DNA from: Mycolicibacterium sp. P1-18
Lineage (GTDB): Bacteria; Actinomycetota; Actinomycetes; Mycobacteriales; Mycobacteriaceae
Assembly: GCF_008329535.1 (NCBI RefSeq)
Contig: NZ_NPKR01000003.1
Location: 637,628-701,627, forward strand
Reading direction: 5' to 3'
Length of the DNA: 64,000 nt
Below, in pieces: positions 40,941 through 55,483 of the stretch. Each line of letters opens with the position of its first letter. Within the stretch, counting starts at the first letter, position 1. Under the pieces are notes generated by a model, which saw only the letters and a program-made list of their open reading frames with translations, was not told the DNA's origin and did no database searches. Made by a program: the position numbers and the translations under genes.

Positions 40941-41840
40941 CTAGGCGGCGGGCACTGCCGCCGGTACGGCGGCCGCGGCGGGAACCGCTGCTGCCGCGCT
41001 CTTCTGGATGGCTCCGGTGATCATCGGCATGACCATGCCCTTGAGCAGGTCGATGGCCTGTCCGGCGCCGAGGCTCTCCGCGGCGCTGTTGAGGTCGCCG
41101 AGCAGTCCGCCGCCACCGCTGCTGGCCGCGGGTGCCCCGAGGCCGAGCGACGGATCGCCGCCGAGGATCGGGTAGGTGCCCGAGGTCGGGTCGAGCCCGA
41201 TCGGATCGGCGATCGGAACCTCGCCGGCGCCGGGAACGCCGAGCCCAAGCCCGGTGTTGGCGGCCGGGGTGGTCAATCCGGGCAGTGCCGCGGTGGGGCT
41301 GGTCAGCGCCGGATTGGCGAGTCCGGGCGTGGTCAGGCCCGGCGTGGTGAGACCGGGTGTGGTCAGACCCGGCGTCGTCAGGCCCGGCGTGGTCAGACCG
41401 GGGGCGGTGAGGCCCGGCGTGGTCAGACCGGGCGTCGTGAGGCCGGGCGTGGTCAGACCGGGGGTCGTGAGACCAGGCGTCGTCAGACCGGGTGCGGTCA
41501 GGCCGGGTGCGGTCAGGCCGGGCGCCGTGAGACCGGGTGCCGTGAGACCGGGCGCGGTCAGCCCCGGGCTGGTCAGCGTCGCCGCCGAGGGGGCGCCGCC
41601 GCCCAGGACGCCGCTCGGCAGGTTCACGCCGAACTGTGAGAGCCCCTGGGACAGGGCGCCGAGCAGCTCGCTCGGCAGATCGGTGACCAGCGCGGCCTGG
41701 ACGAACTCGCGGTGCTGCGGCGCGGCGTCGGTGGTGGTGGACATGTCGGACAGTGCGACAACTGCAACTGGACTTGCAACGGCCAGGGCGGCGACTGCGC
41801 TCATGGCTGTCGAGAGCTTGCGTCGACGACGGTTAGGCAC
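40941..41840 (-). CDS. erp: Exported repetitive protein Erp (PirG)
   Basis: The product has 299 residues. The start MPNRRRRKLSTAMSAVAALA with its signal peptide and the mature N-domain (about 38-90) match Erp. A repeat region of PGLT[A/T] units (residues 92-181) follows, then a hydrophobic Ala/Pro-rich C-terminus. Erp is a surface protein needed for normal growth and, in pathogens, for virulence; repeats vary between species. The GTG start has AGGAG before it. It is divergent from glf. Confidence 0.93.
   Translation of the reverse strand: MPNRRRRKLSTAMSAVAALAVASPVAVVALSDMSTTTDAAPQHREFVQAALVTDLPSELLGALSQGLSQFGVNLPSGVLGGGAPSAATLTSPGLTAPGLTAPGLTAPGLTAPGLTAPGLTTPGLTTPGLTTPGLTTPGLTTPGLTAPGLTTPGLTTPGLTTPGLTTPGLTTPGLANPALTSPTAALPGLTTPAANTGLGLGVPGAGEVPIADPIGLDPTSGTYPILGGDPSLGLGAPAASSGGGGLLGDLNSAAESLGAGQAIDLLKGMVMPMITGAIQKSAAAAVPAAAAVPAAVPAA
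41298..41567 (-). repeat. Tandem 15-bp repeat array encoding PGLT[A/T] in erp
   Basis: Eighteen five-residue units lie head-to-tail: sixteen PGLT[A/T], then one PGLAN and one PALTS. On the DNA they form nearly identical 15-bp units with third-base changes. The array keeps the reading frame whatever the copy number. Confidence 0.9.
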
Positions 41841-41924
41841 GGAAGTCTCCTAGTGATTGCGTGACTGGGTGATGCTGTGACTACGCGTTCGATGGTACGG
41901 CTGTGACTGGTGTGTCTAGAGTGA

Positions 41925-43250
<1,326 letters not shown>

Positions 43251-43252
43251 GC

Positions 43253-45205
43253 ATGAGTGACATTCCGTCGGGCGCGCTCGACACCGGACAGTCCAAGGCG
43301 GTCAGCCTGCTGTCTCGCATCATCCTGCCCCGGCCCGGCGAACCGCTGGACGTGCGCAAGCTCTACATCGAGGAGTCGGACACCAACGCCCGTCGCGCCC
43401 ACCCGCCGACGCGCACCACCCTCGAGATCGGCACCGAGTCCGAGGTGTCGTTCGCGACCTACTTCAACGCCTTCCCGGCCAGCTACTGGCGGCGGTGGTC
43501 CATCCTGGAGTCGGTGGTGCTGCGCGTCGAGCTGACCGGCAGCGCCCGCATCGACGTCTACCGCTCCAAGGCCACCGGCGCCCGGATCACCGTGGGCGGC
43601 ACCGAGGCCGTCAGTGCGGACCCGGACAGCCCCGCGGTCACCGAGTTCGAGATCGGGCTGGACCCGTTCGAGGACGGCGGCTGGATCTGGTTCGACATCA
43701 CCACCGACAGCAAGGTGACGGTGCACAGCGCAGGCTGGTACGCACCGATCCCCGCCCCCGGCCGCGCCGACGTCGCCATCGGGATCCCCACCTTCAACCG
43801 GCCGGCGGACGCCGTCAGCGCCCTTGCGGCCCTGACGTCGGACCCGCTGGTCGACGAGGTGATCTCCGCGGTGATCGTGACCGACCAGGGCACCAGCAAG
43901 GCCAAGGACAATCCCGGTTTCACCGAAGCGGCTGCGGCCCTTGGCAATCGGCTGACGATCCACGACCAGCCCAACCTCGGCGGATCTGGCGGCTACAGCC
44001 GGGTGATGTACGAGGCGCTGAAGAACACCACTTGCGAACAGATCCTGTTCATGGACGACGACATCCGCATCGAGCCCGACTCCATCCTGCGGGCGCTCGC
44101 GTTCAACCGCTTCGCCAAGATCCCGACCCTGGTCGGTGGGCAGATGCTCAACCTGCAGGAGCCGTCGCACCTGCACGTCATGGGTGAGATGGTCGGCCAG
44201 GCGGACTTCATGTGGACCAACGCCGTCAACACCGAGTACGACCACAACTTCGCGAAGTACCCGCTGGCCGCCGAAGACGAATACCGCAGCAAGCTTCTGC
44301 ACCGCCGCGTCGACGTCGACTTCAACGGCTGGTGGATGTGCATGATCCCGCGGTCGGTCGCCGAGGAGCTCGGTCAGCCGCTGCCGCTGTTCATCAAGTG
44401 GGACGACTGCGAATACGGCTTGCGCGCAGGCGAACACGGCTATCCGACGGTGACGCTGCCGGGTGCGGCCATCTGGCACATGGCGTGGAGCGACAAGGAC
44501 GACGCCATCGACTGGCAGGCGTACTTCCACCTGCGCAACCGGTTGGTGGTGGCCGCCATGCACTGGGACGGCAGCGTCGCGGGACTGGTCGCCAGCCATC
44601 TCAAGGCCACGATCAAACACCTTCTGTGCCTTGAGTATTCGACGGTGGCCATTCAGAACAAGGCGATGGACGACTTCCTCGCCGGCCCCGACCACATCTT
44701 CTCCATCCTGGAGTCCGCGCTGCCCGCGGTGCGCAAGATGCGCTCGGAGTTCCCCGACGCGGTGGTGCTGCCGAGCGCTACTTCGCTGCCGACCCCGTCG
44801 GACAAGCGGTGGCGCAAGAAGGTCCAGATCCCCGTCAGTCCGGTGTCAATCGCAATTCGTCTGTCGCGCGGCGTGCTTCACCAGCTGAAGGCCCACGATC
44901 CGCAGCACCACGTGCGGCCGCAGATCAACGTCGCCACCCAGGACGCCCGGTGGTTCTCGCTGTCGCGCGTCGACGGCGTCACCGTCACCACCGCCGACGG
45001 CCGCGGCGTCGTCTACCGCCAGCGTGACCGCGACAAGATGTTCGGGCTGCTGCGCGAATCCCTGAAGCGGCAAGGTTTGCTGCTCCGCAAGTTCAACCGG
45101 ATGCGCAAGGTCTACCGCGGCGCACTCCCCGAGCTGACCAGCACGCAGAAGTGGGAGACCGTGCTGCTGCCCGCGGCGAAGGCTCCGGCGGAAGTGTCCC
45201 GGTGA
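43253..45205 (+). CDS. glfT2: Galactofuranosyltransferase GlfT2
   Basis: The product has 650 residues. An N-terminal beta-sandwich (1-160) precedes a GT-A domain with GIPTFNRPADAV, the metal-binding FMDDDIRIE, and the acceptor-site segment FIKWDDCEYGLRAGEHG and AAIWHMAW with the catalytic-region histidine. The C-terminal helical part mediates tetramer formation in the known enzyme. It polymerises galactan with alternating beta-1,5 and beta-1,6 links. Translation is coupled to the PAP2 gene through GTGA. Confidence 0.96.
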   Translation: MSDIPSGALDTGQSKAVSLLSRIILPRPGEPLDVRKLYIEESDTNARRAHPPTRTTLEIGTESEVSFATYFNAFPASYWRRWSILESVVLRVELTGSARIDVYRSKATGARITVGGTEAVSADPDSPAVTEFEIGLDPFEDGGWIWFDITTDSKVTVHSAGWYAPIPAPGRADVAIGIPTFNRPADAVSALAALTSDPLVDEVISAVIVTDQGTSKAKDNPGFTEAAAALGNRLTIHDQPNLGGSGGYSRVMYEALKNTTCEQILFMDDDIRIEPDSILRALAFNRFAKIPTLVGGQMLNLQEPSHLHVMGEMVGQADFMWTNAVNTEYDHNFAKYPLAAEDEYRSKLLHRRVDVDFNGWWMCMIPRSVAEELGQPLPLFIKWDDCEYGLRAGEHGYPTVTLPGAAIWHMAWSDKDDAIDWQAYFHLRNRLVVAAMHWDGSVAGLVASHLKATIKHLLCLEYSTVAIQNKAMDDFLAGPDHIFSILESALPAVRKMRSEFPDAVVLPSATSLPTPSDKRWRKKVQIPVSPVSIAIRLSRGVLHQLKAHDPQHHVRPQINVATQDARWFSLSRVDGVTVTTADGRGVVYRQRDRDKMFGLLRESLKRQGLLLRKFNRMRKVYRGALPELTSTQKWETVLLPAAKAPAEVSR

Positions 45206-45732
45206 CCGACACCCTGCGGGGCGAGGACGCGGCTCTGGTCGCCGTGCAGTCGACCCTCGCCGGACGCCCCGGCGTCCTCCCGGGCGCCCGGGCGCTGTCG
45301 CACTTCGGCGAGCACAGCGCCGGCTGGATCGGTGTGTCCGTCCTCGGAGCGCTGCTGCAGCCCGCGCGCCGGCGGGTCTGGCTCACGGCCGGGGTGGGGG
45401 CGTTCCTCGCCCATGCCGCCGCGGTCGTCGTCAAGAGGGTCGTCAAGCGCCAGCGTCCACACCATCCGTCGATCGCCGTGAACGTCGCGACGCCGAGCCG
45501 GTTGAGCTTCCCCTCGGCCCACGCGACGTCGACCACCGCGGCCGCCATCCTGCTGGGCAAGGCCTCGGGGCTGCCGTTGCCGTGGCTGCTGGTGCCGCCG
45601 ATGGCGTTGTCGCGCCTGGTGCTCGGCGTGCACTATCCGACCGACGTGCTCACGGGAGTGGCAGTCGGCACGGTCGTCGCCAAGACGGTCGGGGCGGTTG
45701 CGGACCGGAAGGAAACAGGTGAGCGCGCATGA
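45202..45732 (+). CDS. PAP2-type phosphatase of decaprenyl-phosphoribose pathway (Rv3807c-like)
   Basis: The product has 176 residues and about four transmembrane helices. The three PAP2 motifs are present: KRVVKRQRP (K-x6-RP), PSAHATS (PSxH), and SRLVLGVHYPTD (SR-x5-H-x3-D). It probably removes the 5-phosphate of decaprenylphosphoryl-phosphoribose before epimerisation to the arabinose donor. It overlaps glfT2 and ubiA by four bases each. Confidence 0.9.
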   Translation: MTDTLRGEDAALVAVQSTLAGRPGVLPGARALSHFGEHSAGWIGVSVLGALLQPARRRVWLTAGVGAFLAHAAAVVVKRVVKRQRPHHPSIAVNVATPSRLSFPSAHATSTTAAAILLGKASGLPLPWLLVPPMALSRLVLGVHYPTDVLTGVAVGTVVAKTVGAVADRKETGERA

Positions 45733-46643
45733 GTGAGGAAGCTCCCCCGGTGGCGGGCCCGCCGAAGAGCCTCGCCGCCGGACTGGTCAAGGCGGTCCGA
45801 CCGCGTCAGTGGGTGAAGAACCTCCTGGTGCTCGCGGCGCCGGTGGCGGCGCTGGGTCGCGACGTCCGATTCGGCTTCGACGACGGCGTGCACGTCCTGA
45901 TCGCGTTCGTGGCGTTCAGCCTGGCCGCGTCGTGCGTCTACCTGGTCAACGACGCCCGCGACGTGGAGGCCGACCGCGCGCACCCCACCAAGCGCAACCG
46001 CCCCATCGCCGCCGGCGTGGTGCCCGTGCCGCTGGCGTACGGCCTGGCGGTGGCGCTGGGCCTGATCTCCATGGGCCTGTCCTGGTACGTGTCGCCCAAC
46101 CTGGCCTTGGTCATGGCGATCTACATCTCGGTGCAGATGGCCTACTGCTTCGGGCTCAAGCACCAGGCCGTGCTCGACATCTGCATCGTGTCGTCGGGCT
46201 TCCTGATCCGGGCCATCGCCGGCGGTGTTGCCGCGAACATCCCGCTGTCGCAATGGTTCTTGCTCGTCATGGCGTTCGGATCGCTGTTCATGGCGGCCGG
46301 CAAGCGGTACGCCGAACTGCAACTCGCCGAACGCACCGGCGCCAAGATCCGCAAGTCGCTGGAGCGCTACACCAGCACCTACCTTCGCTTCGTCTGGACG
46401 CTGTCAGCGACGGCCGTCGTGCTCTGTTACGGCCTGTGGGCCTTCGAGCGCGACCGCACCGCGGGCGGCTCGCTGTACGCCGTGTCGATGGTTCCATTCA
46501 CCATCGCGATCCTGCGGTACGCCGTCGACGTCGACGGTGGCCTGGCCGGTGAGCCGGAGGACATCGCGCTGCGCGACCGGGTGCTGCAGCTGCTTGCCGT
46601 GGCGTGGATCGGAAGCGTCTGTGCAGCGGCCTACTTCAGCTAG
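45729..46643 (+). CDS. ubiA: Decaprenyl-phosphate phosphoribosyltransferase (UbiA family)
   Basis: The product has 304 residues with about nine transmembrane helices. The first aspartate motif is NDARDVEADRAHPTKRNRP, the second lies near YCFGLKHQAVLDI. It joins PRPP to decaprenyl phosphate, the first step towards the arabinose donor DPA. Mutations in this gene are linked to ethambutol resistance in M. tuberculosis. It is coupled to the phosphatase gene (ATGA). Confidence 0.95.
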   Translation: MSEEAPPVAGPPKSLAAGLVKAVRPRQWVKNLLVLAAPVAALGRDVRFGFDDGVHVLIAFVAFSLAASCVYLVNDARDVEADRAHPTKRNRPIAAGVVPVPLAYGLAVALGLISMGLSWYVSPNLALVMAIYISVQMAYCFGLKHQAVLDICIVSSGFLIRAIAGGVAANIPLSQWFLLVMAFGSLFMAAGKRYAELQLAERTGAKIRKSLERYTSTYLRFVWTLSATAVVLCYGLWAFERDRTAGGSLYAVSMVPFTIAILRYAVDVDGGLAGEPEDIALRDRVLQLLAVAWIGSVCAAAYFS

Positions 46644-46653
46644 CGGTTCCCAC

Positions 46654-49684
<3,031 letters not shown>

Positions 49685-49741
49685 GCGGGTGACCAGGAAG
49701 GACACGTGCGGGAGAGGGTTTTCGCTCTCGTGTGTGGTTGA

Positions 49742-50797
<1,056 letters not shown>

Positions 50798-50822
50798 GCG
50801 CCAGCAAAAACAGATCGATTGG

Positions 50823-50852
50823 CGGCGGCGATCCCCTCGGGGGTCGCCGCCG
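50823..50852 (+). terminator. Hairpin terminator after fbpA
   Basis: CGGCGGCGATCCCC (50823-50836) pairs with GGGGGTCGCCGCCG (50839-50852), a 14-bp stem with one T-G wobble and a tight 2-base loop. It lies 25 bp after the stop codon. Confidence 0.75.
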
Positions 50853-50920
50853 TCACTCGTTTCCGGCGCGGCTCGTCGTCGTGATGTGATTCACTACAAC
50901 CGAATCAACAGATTGGTGAG

Positions 50921-51817
50921 ATGGGTATGCGGCTGCTCTCAGCGCTCTTCAGGTCGACTCTTGCATTGACCCTGGCCGTCGGGCTGTGGCTGGCGAGCCC
51001 CCATGTCGCCAAGGCCGAGGGCGTCGAATACCTGATGGTGCCGTCGGCGGCCATGGGCCGTGACATCCCGGTCGCCTTTCAGGGCGGCGGCCCGCATGCG
51101 GTGATCCTGTTGGACGCCTTCAACGCCGCCCCCGACACCAGTAACTGGGTCACGGCCGGCAACGCGATGAGCACCCTCGCGGGCAAGGGCATCTCGGTCG
51201 CCGCCCCGGCCGGCGGCGCCTGGAGCATGTACACCAACTGGGAGGCCGACGGCAGCAAGCAGTGGGACACCTTCCTGTCCCAGGAGCTGCCGGACTGGCT
51301 CGCCGCGAACAAGGGCCTCGCCCCGAACGGTCACGGCGTCGTCGGTGCCGCCCAGGGCGGTTACGCCGCCATGGCGCTGGCCGCGTTCCACCCGGACCGC
51401 TTCCGGTACGCGGGGTCGCTGTCGGGCTTCCTGACGCCGTCGCAGACCGCGTACAACGGTGCCATCACCGCCGGGCTGGCCAGCTTCGGTGGCGTCAACA
51501 CCCAGGCGATGTGGGGTGCGGCGCAGCTCGGTCGCTGGAAGTGGCATGACCCCGACGTTCACGTGAACCTGTTGAACGCCAACAATACTCGGCTGTGGGT
51601 GTACAGCCCGGTGGCGATGGACTGCACCGATCCCGCGGCGATGATCGGTGTCTGCGACCAGACCTCGGGCAGCGCCCGCACCTTCTATCAGCACTACCGC
51701 AACGTCGGCGGCCACAACGCGCACTTCGACTTCCCGACCTCGGGCCAGCACGACTGGGGCAGCTGGGCCCCGCAACTGGCCGCGCTGTCCGGGGATCTGT
51801 CCGCCGCGATCAGGTAG
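50921..51817 (+). CDS. fbpD: MPT51-like (FbpD) antigen 85 homologue without catalytic serine
   Basis: The product has 298 residues. A signal peptide ends near AKAEG. The fold segments [19 protein letters not shown] and SGFLTPSQTAYNG match MPT51 (Rv3803c). The nucleophile elbow reads GVVGAAQGGYAA, so the serine of GLSMA is replaced by Ala-Gln; it should be inactive as a mycolyltransferase, as known for MPT51. A binding role is likely. Confidence 0.92.
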   Translation: MGMRLLSALFRSTLALTLAVGLWLASPHVAKAEGVEYLMVPSAAMGRDIPVAFQGGGPHAVILLDAFNAAPDTSNWVTAGNAMSTLAGKGISVAAPAGGAWSMYTNWEADGSKQWDTFLSQELPDWLAANKGLAPNGHGVVGAAQGGYAAMALAAFHPDRFRYAGSLSGFLTPSQTAYNGAITAGLASFGGVNTQAMWGAAQLGRWKWHDPDVHVNLLNANNTRLWVYSPVAMDCTDPAAMIGVCDQTSGSARTFYQHYRNVGGHNAHFDFPTSGQHDWGSWAPQLAALSGDLSAAIR

Positions 51818-51843
51818 GCGCCGCGCCCCGGTACCTTGGAGGC

Positions 51844-52302
51844 GTGCACCTGGGCAGACCTCGAACGGCAAGCGCCGCAATGGCCTGTGCCGCACTCGTG
51901 GTCAGTGGTTGCGGCATGGGTGACGACGTCATGGCAACCATCGGCATGCCGTCGGAGACCACCGCCGGTGACGGGAGTGCGCAGGCGTTCGCCCAGGCCC
52001 CAGCCGTGCCGCCGGGAGAGAACCCCGAACTCGTCGTCACGCCCGCCCAGCGGTCGTACCTCGACGCTCTGACCGAAGCGGGGCTGACGCCCTCGAGTGA
52101 GCTGTCCGCGCTGAACATCGGGTCCTGCGTGTGCCAGGCGAAGGCCGCCAAGCAGAGCGACCAGGAAGTCTGGGACTTCGTTCTGCCGATGGTGCGCGGC
52201 GACGTGCGGGACTCCTACGGCGAGTCGGTGGTGCCACCGGCCGGCCACGTCAACTCCGAGACGTCCGACTACATTCGCATCGCCACCGAAACCCTCTGCT
52301 AA
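51844..52302 (+). CDS. DUF732-type lipoprotein
   Basis: The product has 152 residues from a GTG start. The lipobox is VSGC, so the mature protein is lipid-anchored. The DUF732 domain covers the last 80 residues ([28 protein letters not shown]), with three cysteines likely to form disulfides. Such small secreted helical proteins are common in mycobacteria; the function is unknown. It lies between mpt51 and the cutinase-like gene, 20 bp before the latter. Confidence 0.82.
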   Translation: MHLGRPRTASAAMACAALVVSGCGMGDDVMATIGMPSETTAGDGSAQAFAQAPAVPPGENPELVVTPAQRSYLDALTEAGLTPSSELSALNIGSCVCQAKAAKQSDQEVWDFVLPMVRGDVRDSYGESVVPPAGHVNSETSDYIRIATETLC

Positions 52303-52322
52303 GTAGGAGACCACCCAACGTC

Positions 52323-53339
52323 ATGGCTACCAATCGCCAACGCAAGCGTCATCGACTACTCGCCCTGGTGGCGGCCGGGTCGGTGGCGGTGCTGGTCGGC
52401 CTCCTCGTGGTCGGGTTGTGGATCCTGATGCGCTCGCCGGACTCGCCGCCCACGGCGACCCCGCCGAGTGCCCAGCCCTCGACGAGCGGGATTCCGACGA
52501 CGCCCGGTTCCAAGCCCCGGCCGGAGTTCCAGGACGCCAGCTGCGCGGACGTGATGGTGCTGTCCATTCCGGGCACGTGGGAGTCCTCACCGCAGCTCGA
52601 CCCCGTCAACCCGACGCAGTTCCCGATCGCCCTGCTGTTGAACGTGACCAACCCGCTTCGGCAGGCCTACGGCAACGACCGGGTGGCCGAGTACACCGTT
52701 CCCTACACCGCCCAGTTCCACAATCCGTTCGCCGCCGACAAGCAGATGTCGTACAACGACAGCCGCGCCGAGGGCACCAAGGCCGCCATTCAGGCGCTGA
52801 CCGACATGAACAATCGCTGCCCCCTGACGAGCTACGTCATCGTCGGGTTCTCCCAAGGCGCCGTGATCGCCGGTGACATCGCCAGCGACATCGGCAACGG
52901 GCGCGGTCCCGTCGACGCCGACCTGGTCCTGGGCGTGACGCTGATCGCCGACGGGCGCCGGGAGCCGGGCGTCGGGAACGACGTCGGCCCGAACCCGCCT
53001 GGGCAGGGCGCCGAGATCACGCTGCAGGAGGTGCCCACCCTGTCGGCGCTCGGCCTGACGATGTCGGGTCCGCGACCTGGGGGATTCGGGTCCCTCAACG
53101 ACCGCGTGAACCAGATCTGCGGCACCGGGGACCTGATCTGCTCGGCACCGGAGGGGGCGTTCTCCATCGTCAACCTGCCGAAGACCCTGGAAGTGCTCAG
53201 CGGTGGTGCCGCGGGACCGGTGCACGCGCTGTACAACACCCCGCAGTTCTGGGTGCTCGACGGGCAAACCGCGACGCAGTGGACGCAGTCGTGGGCGCGG
53301 GGCTTGATCGACAACGCGCCACATCCGAAGCACGGGTGA
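52323..53339 (+). CDS. Cutinase-like phospholipase/thioesterase (Rv3802c/Culp6-like)
   Basis: The product has 338 residues. One N-terminal transmembrane helix or uncleaved signal (about 12-35) is followed by a Pro/Thr linker and a cutinase alpha/beta-hydrolase. The nucleophile is in [13 protein letters not shown]; cysteines at DASCADV and [13 protein letters not shown] fit the family's disulfides. Rv3802c is an essential envelope lipase inhibited by tetrahydrolipstatin. It always lies next to fadD32-pks13-accD4. Confidence 0.92.
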   Translation: MATNRQRKRHRLLALVAAGSVAVLVGLLVVGLWILMRSPDSPPTATPPSAQPSTSGIPTTPGSKPRPEFQDASCADVMVLSIPGTWESSPQLDPVNPTQFPIALLLNVTNPLRQAYGNDRVAEYTVPYTAQFHNPFAADKQMSYNDSRAEGTKAAIQALTDMNNRCPLTSYVIVGFSQGAVIAGDIASDIGNGRGPVDADLVLGVTLIADGRREPGVGNDVGPNPPGQGAEITLQEVPTLSALGLTMSGPRPGGFGSLNDRVNQICGTGDLICSAPEGAFSIVNLPKTLEVLSGGAAGPVHALYNTPQFWVLDGQTATQWTQSWARGLIDNAPHPKHG

Positions 53340-53477
53340 TTTGGGCTCGCTGGGGCAGATCGGATTTGGCCTTCGTCCAAAGCTCACCTAACATTAAGAG
53401 AAAAGTAAGAGCACCCGTCCTTGAAACCCGGCGGGTCGTCTACAGAGTGGGTCCCAGGGCAACGGCCTACCCACCGA

Positions 53478-53483
53478 TATGAT
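53478..53483 (+). promoter_or_regulatory. Possible -10 element of the fadD32-pks13-accD4 operon
   Basis: TATGAT lies 59 bp before the fadD32 ATG within the 203-bp gap after the cutinase-like gene. No clear -35 element was found, so the assignment is tentative. Confidence 0.3.
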
Positions 53484-53542
53484 CTTGGGGTTTGGCCTCG
53501 GCCGGTTCGCGACGGCAGGGGCAGCGTCGACAGAGGAGTGAC

Positions 53543-55432
53543 ATGGGATTCCACAACCCGTTCTTGAAGGACGGCCTGATCCGGTTTCCCGACAACGGCA
53601 ACCTGGTGCGGCACGTCGAGAAGTGGGCCAAGGTGCGTGGCGACAACCTCGCCTACCAGTTCATCGACTTCTCCACCGAGCGCGACGGAGTCGCCCGCAA
53701 CCTGGGCTGGCGCGACTTCAGCGCCCGCAACAAGGCCGTCGGCGCCCGGCTGCAGCAGGTCACCCAGCCCGGTGACCGCGTCGCCATCCTCTGCCCGCAG
53801 AACCTGGACTACCTCGTCGGCTTCTTCGGCGTCCTCTACGCCGGCCGCATCGCCGTCCCGCTGTTCGACCCGTCCGAGCCGGGCCACGTCGGCCGTCTGC
53901 ACGCCGTCCTCGACGACTGCAAGCCCACCGCGATCCTGACCACCACCGACTCGGCCGAAGGCGTCCGGAAGTTCTTCCGCACCCGCCCCGCCAAGGAGCG
54001 GCCCCGCGTCATCGCCGTCGACGCCGTGCCCGACGAGGTCGGCGCCACCTGGGTCCAGGAGGACGTCACCCACGACACGGTCGCCTACCTGCAGTACACG
54101 TCCGGGTCGACCCGCATCCCCACCGGCGTGCAGATCACCCACCTCAACCTGGCGACCAACATCGTCCAGGTCATCGAGGGCATCGGCGGCGACGAGGGCG
54201 ACCGCGGCGTCACCTGGCTGCCGTTCTTCCACGACATGGGTCTCGTCACGGCGATGATCCCGCCCGTCGTCGGCCACTACATCACCTTCATGACGCCGGC
54301 CGCGTTCGTCCGCAGGCCCGGCCGCTGGATCCGCGAGATGGCCCGCAAGGACGACGACACCGGCGGCGTCATCTCCGTCGCGCCCAACTTCGCGTTCGAC
54401 CACGCCGCCGCGCGTGGCGTGCCGAAGGACGGCGAGCCGCCGATGGACCTGTCCAACGTCAAGGCCGTCCTCAACGGCAGCGAGCCCATCTCGGCCGCCA
54501 CCGTCGCCCGCTTCAACGCCGCGTTCAACCCGTTCGGGTTCAACCCGAAGGCCATCAAGCCGTCCTACGGCCTGGCCGAGGCGACGCTGTTCGTTTCCAC
54601 CACCCCGACCGACGAGCCGCCGAAGGTCGTCTACGTCGACCGCGAGCAGCTCAACGCCTACCGCTTCGTCGAGGTCGCCGAGGACTCCCCGTCCGCGGTG
54701 GCGCAGGCGTCCGCCGGCAAGGTCGGCGTGGCCGAGTGGGCCACCATCGTCGACGGCGAGAGCGCCACCGAGCTGCCCGACGGGCAGATCGGCGAGGTGT
54801 GGATCAGCGGCCAGAACATGGGCACGGGCTACTGGAACAAGCCGGAGGAGACGGCCGCGACGTTCCAGAACATCCTCAAGTCCCGGACCAACCCCTCGCA
54901 TGCCGAGGGTGCGCCCGACGACGCCACCTGGGTGCGCACCGGTGACTTCGGCGCCTTCCACGACGGCGACCTCTACATCACCGGCCGCGTCAAGGACCTG
55001 GTGATCGTGGACGGCCGCAACCACTACCCGCAGGATCTCGAGTACTCCGCCCAGGAGGCCAGCAAGGCGCTGCGTACCGGCTTCGTCGCGGCGTTCTCGG
55101 TGCCGGCCAACCAGCTTCCCGACGTGGTGTTCGAGAACGCGCACGCCGGTCTCAAGCGGGACGCCGACGACACCTCCGAACAGCTCGTGATCGTCGCCGA
55201 ACGTGCGCCGGGCGCCCACAAGATGGACCTCGAGCCGGTGGCCGACGAGATCCGCGCCGCCATCGCCGTCCGGCACGGCGTGACGGTGCGCGACGTGCTG
55301 CTGACGCCGGCGGGCGCGATCCCGCGCACCTCCAGCGGCAAGATCGGTCGCCGGGCCTGCCGGTCGGCCTACCTCGACGGCAGTTTGCGCAGCGGCAAGA
55401 TCGCCAACGACTTCCCCGATCAGACGGACTAA
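53543..55432 (+). CDS. fadD32: Long-chain fatty-acyl-AMP ligase FadD32
   Basis: The product has 629 residues. The ATG at 53543 follows AGAGGAG. The start [20 protein letters not shown] is nearly that of FadD32. The AMP-binding motif is [13 protein letters not shown], and [17 protein letters not shown] with [16 protein letters not shown] marks the C-domain hinge. It activates meromycolic acid as acyl-AMP and loads it on the N-terminal ACP of Pks13. pks13 follows. Confidence 0.97.
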   Translation: MGFHNPFLKDGLIRFPDNGNLVRHVEKWAKVRGDNLAYQFIDFSTERDGVARNLGWRDFSARNKAVGARLQQVTQPGDRVAILCPQNLDYLVGFFGVLYAGRIAVPLFDPSEPGHVGRLHAVLDDCKPTAILTTTDSAEGVRKFFRTRPAKERPRVIAVDAVPDEVGATWVQEDVTHDTVAYLQYTSGSTRIPTGVQITHLNLATNIVQVIEGIGGDEGDRGVTWLPFFHDMGLVTAMIPPVVGHYITFMTPAAFVRRPGRWIREMARKDDDTGGVISVAPNFAFDHAAARGVPKDGEPPMDLSNVKAVLNGSEPISAATVARFNAAFNPFGFNPKAIKPSYGLAEATLFVSTTPTDEPPKVVYVDREQLNAYRFVEVAEDSPSAVAQASAGKVGVAEWATIVDGESATELPDGQIGEVWISGQNMGTGYWNKPEETAATFQNILKSRTNPSHAEGAPDDATWVRTGDFGAFHDGDLYITGRVKDLVIVDGRNHYPQDLEYSAQEASKALRTGFVAAFSVPANQLPDVVFENAHAGLKRDADDTSEQLVIVAERAPGAHKMDLEPVADEIRAAIAVRHGVTVRDVLLTPAGAIPRTSSGKIGRRACRSAYLDGSLRSGKIANDFPDQTD

Positions 55433-55483
55433 CGCGCTCCGTCGGTCCACCCAGGCCGCACCTCGGCGAAAGTGACTGTGAAT

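Noticed and set aside
41298..41567. Possible CRISPR-like direct repeats
   Set aside because: Units are contiguous 15-bp codon repeats without spacers inside a coding region; there are no cas genes.
41176..41853. Plus-strand frame encoding VRPGV repeats opposite erp
   Set aside because: The repeats mirror the erp tandem array on the other strand. erp has a signal peptide, a ribosome site and known homologues.
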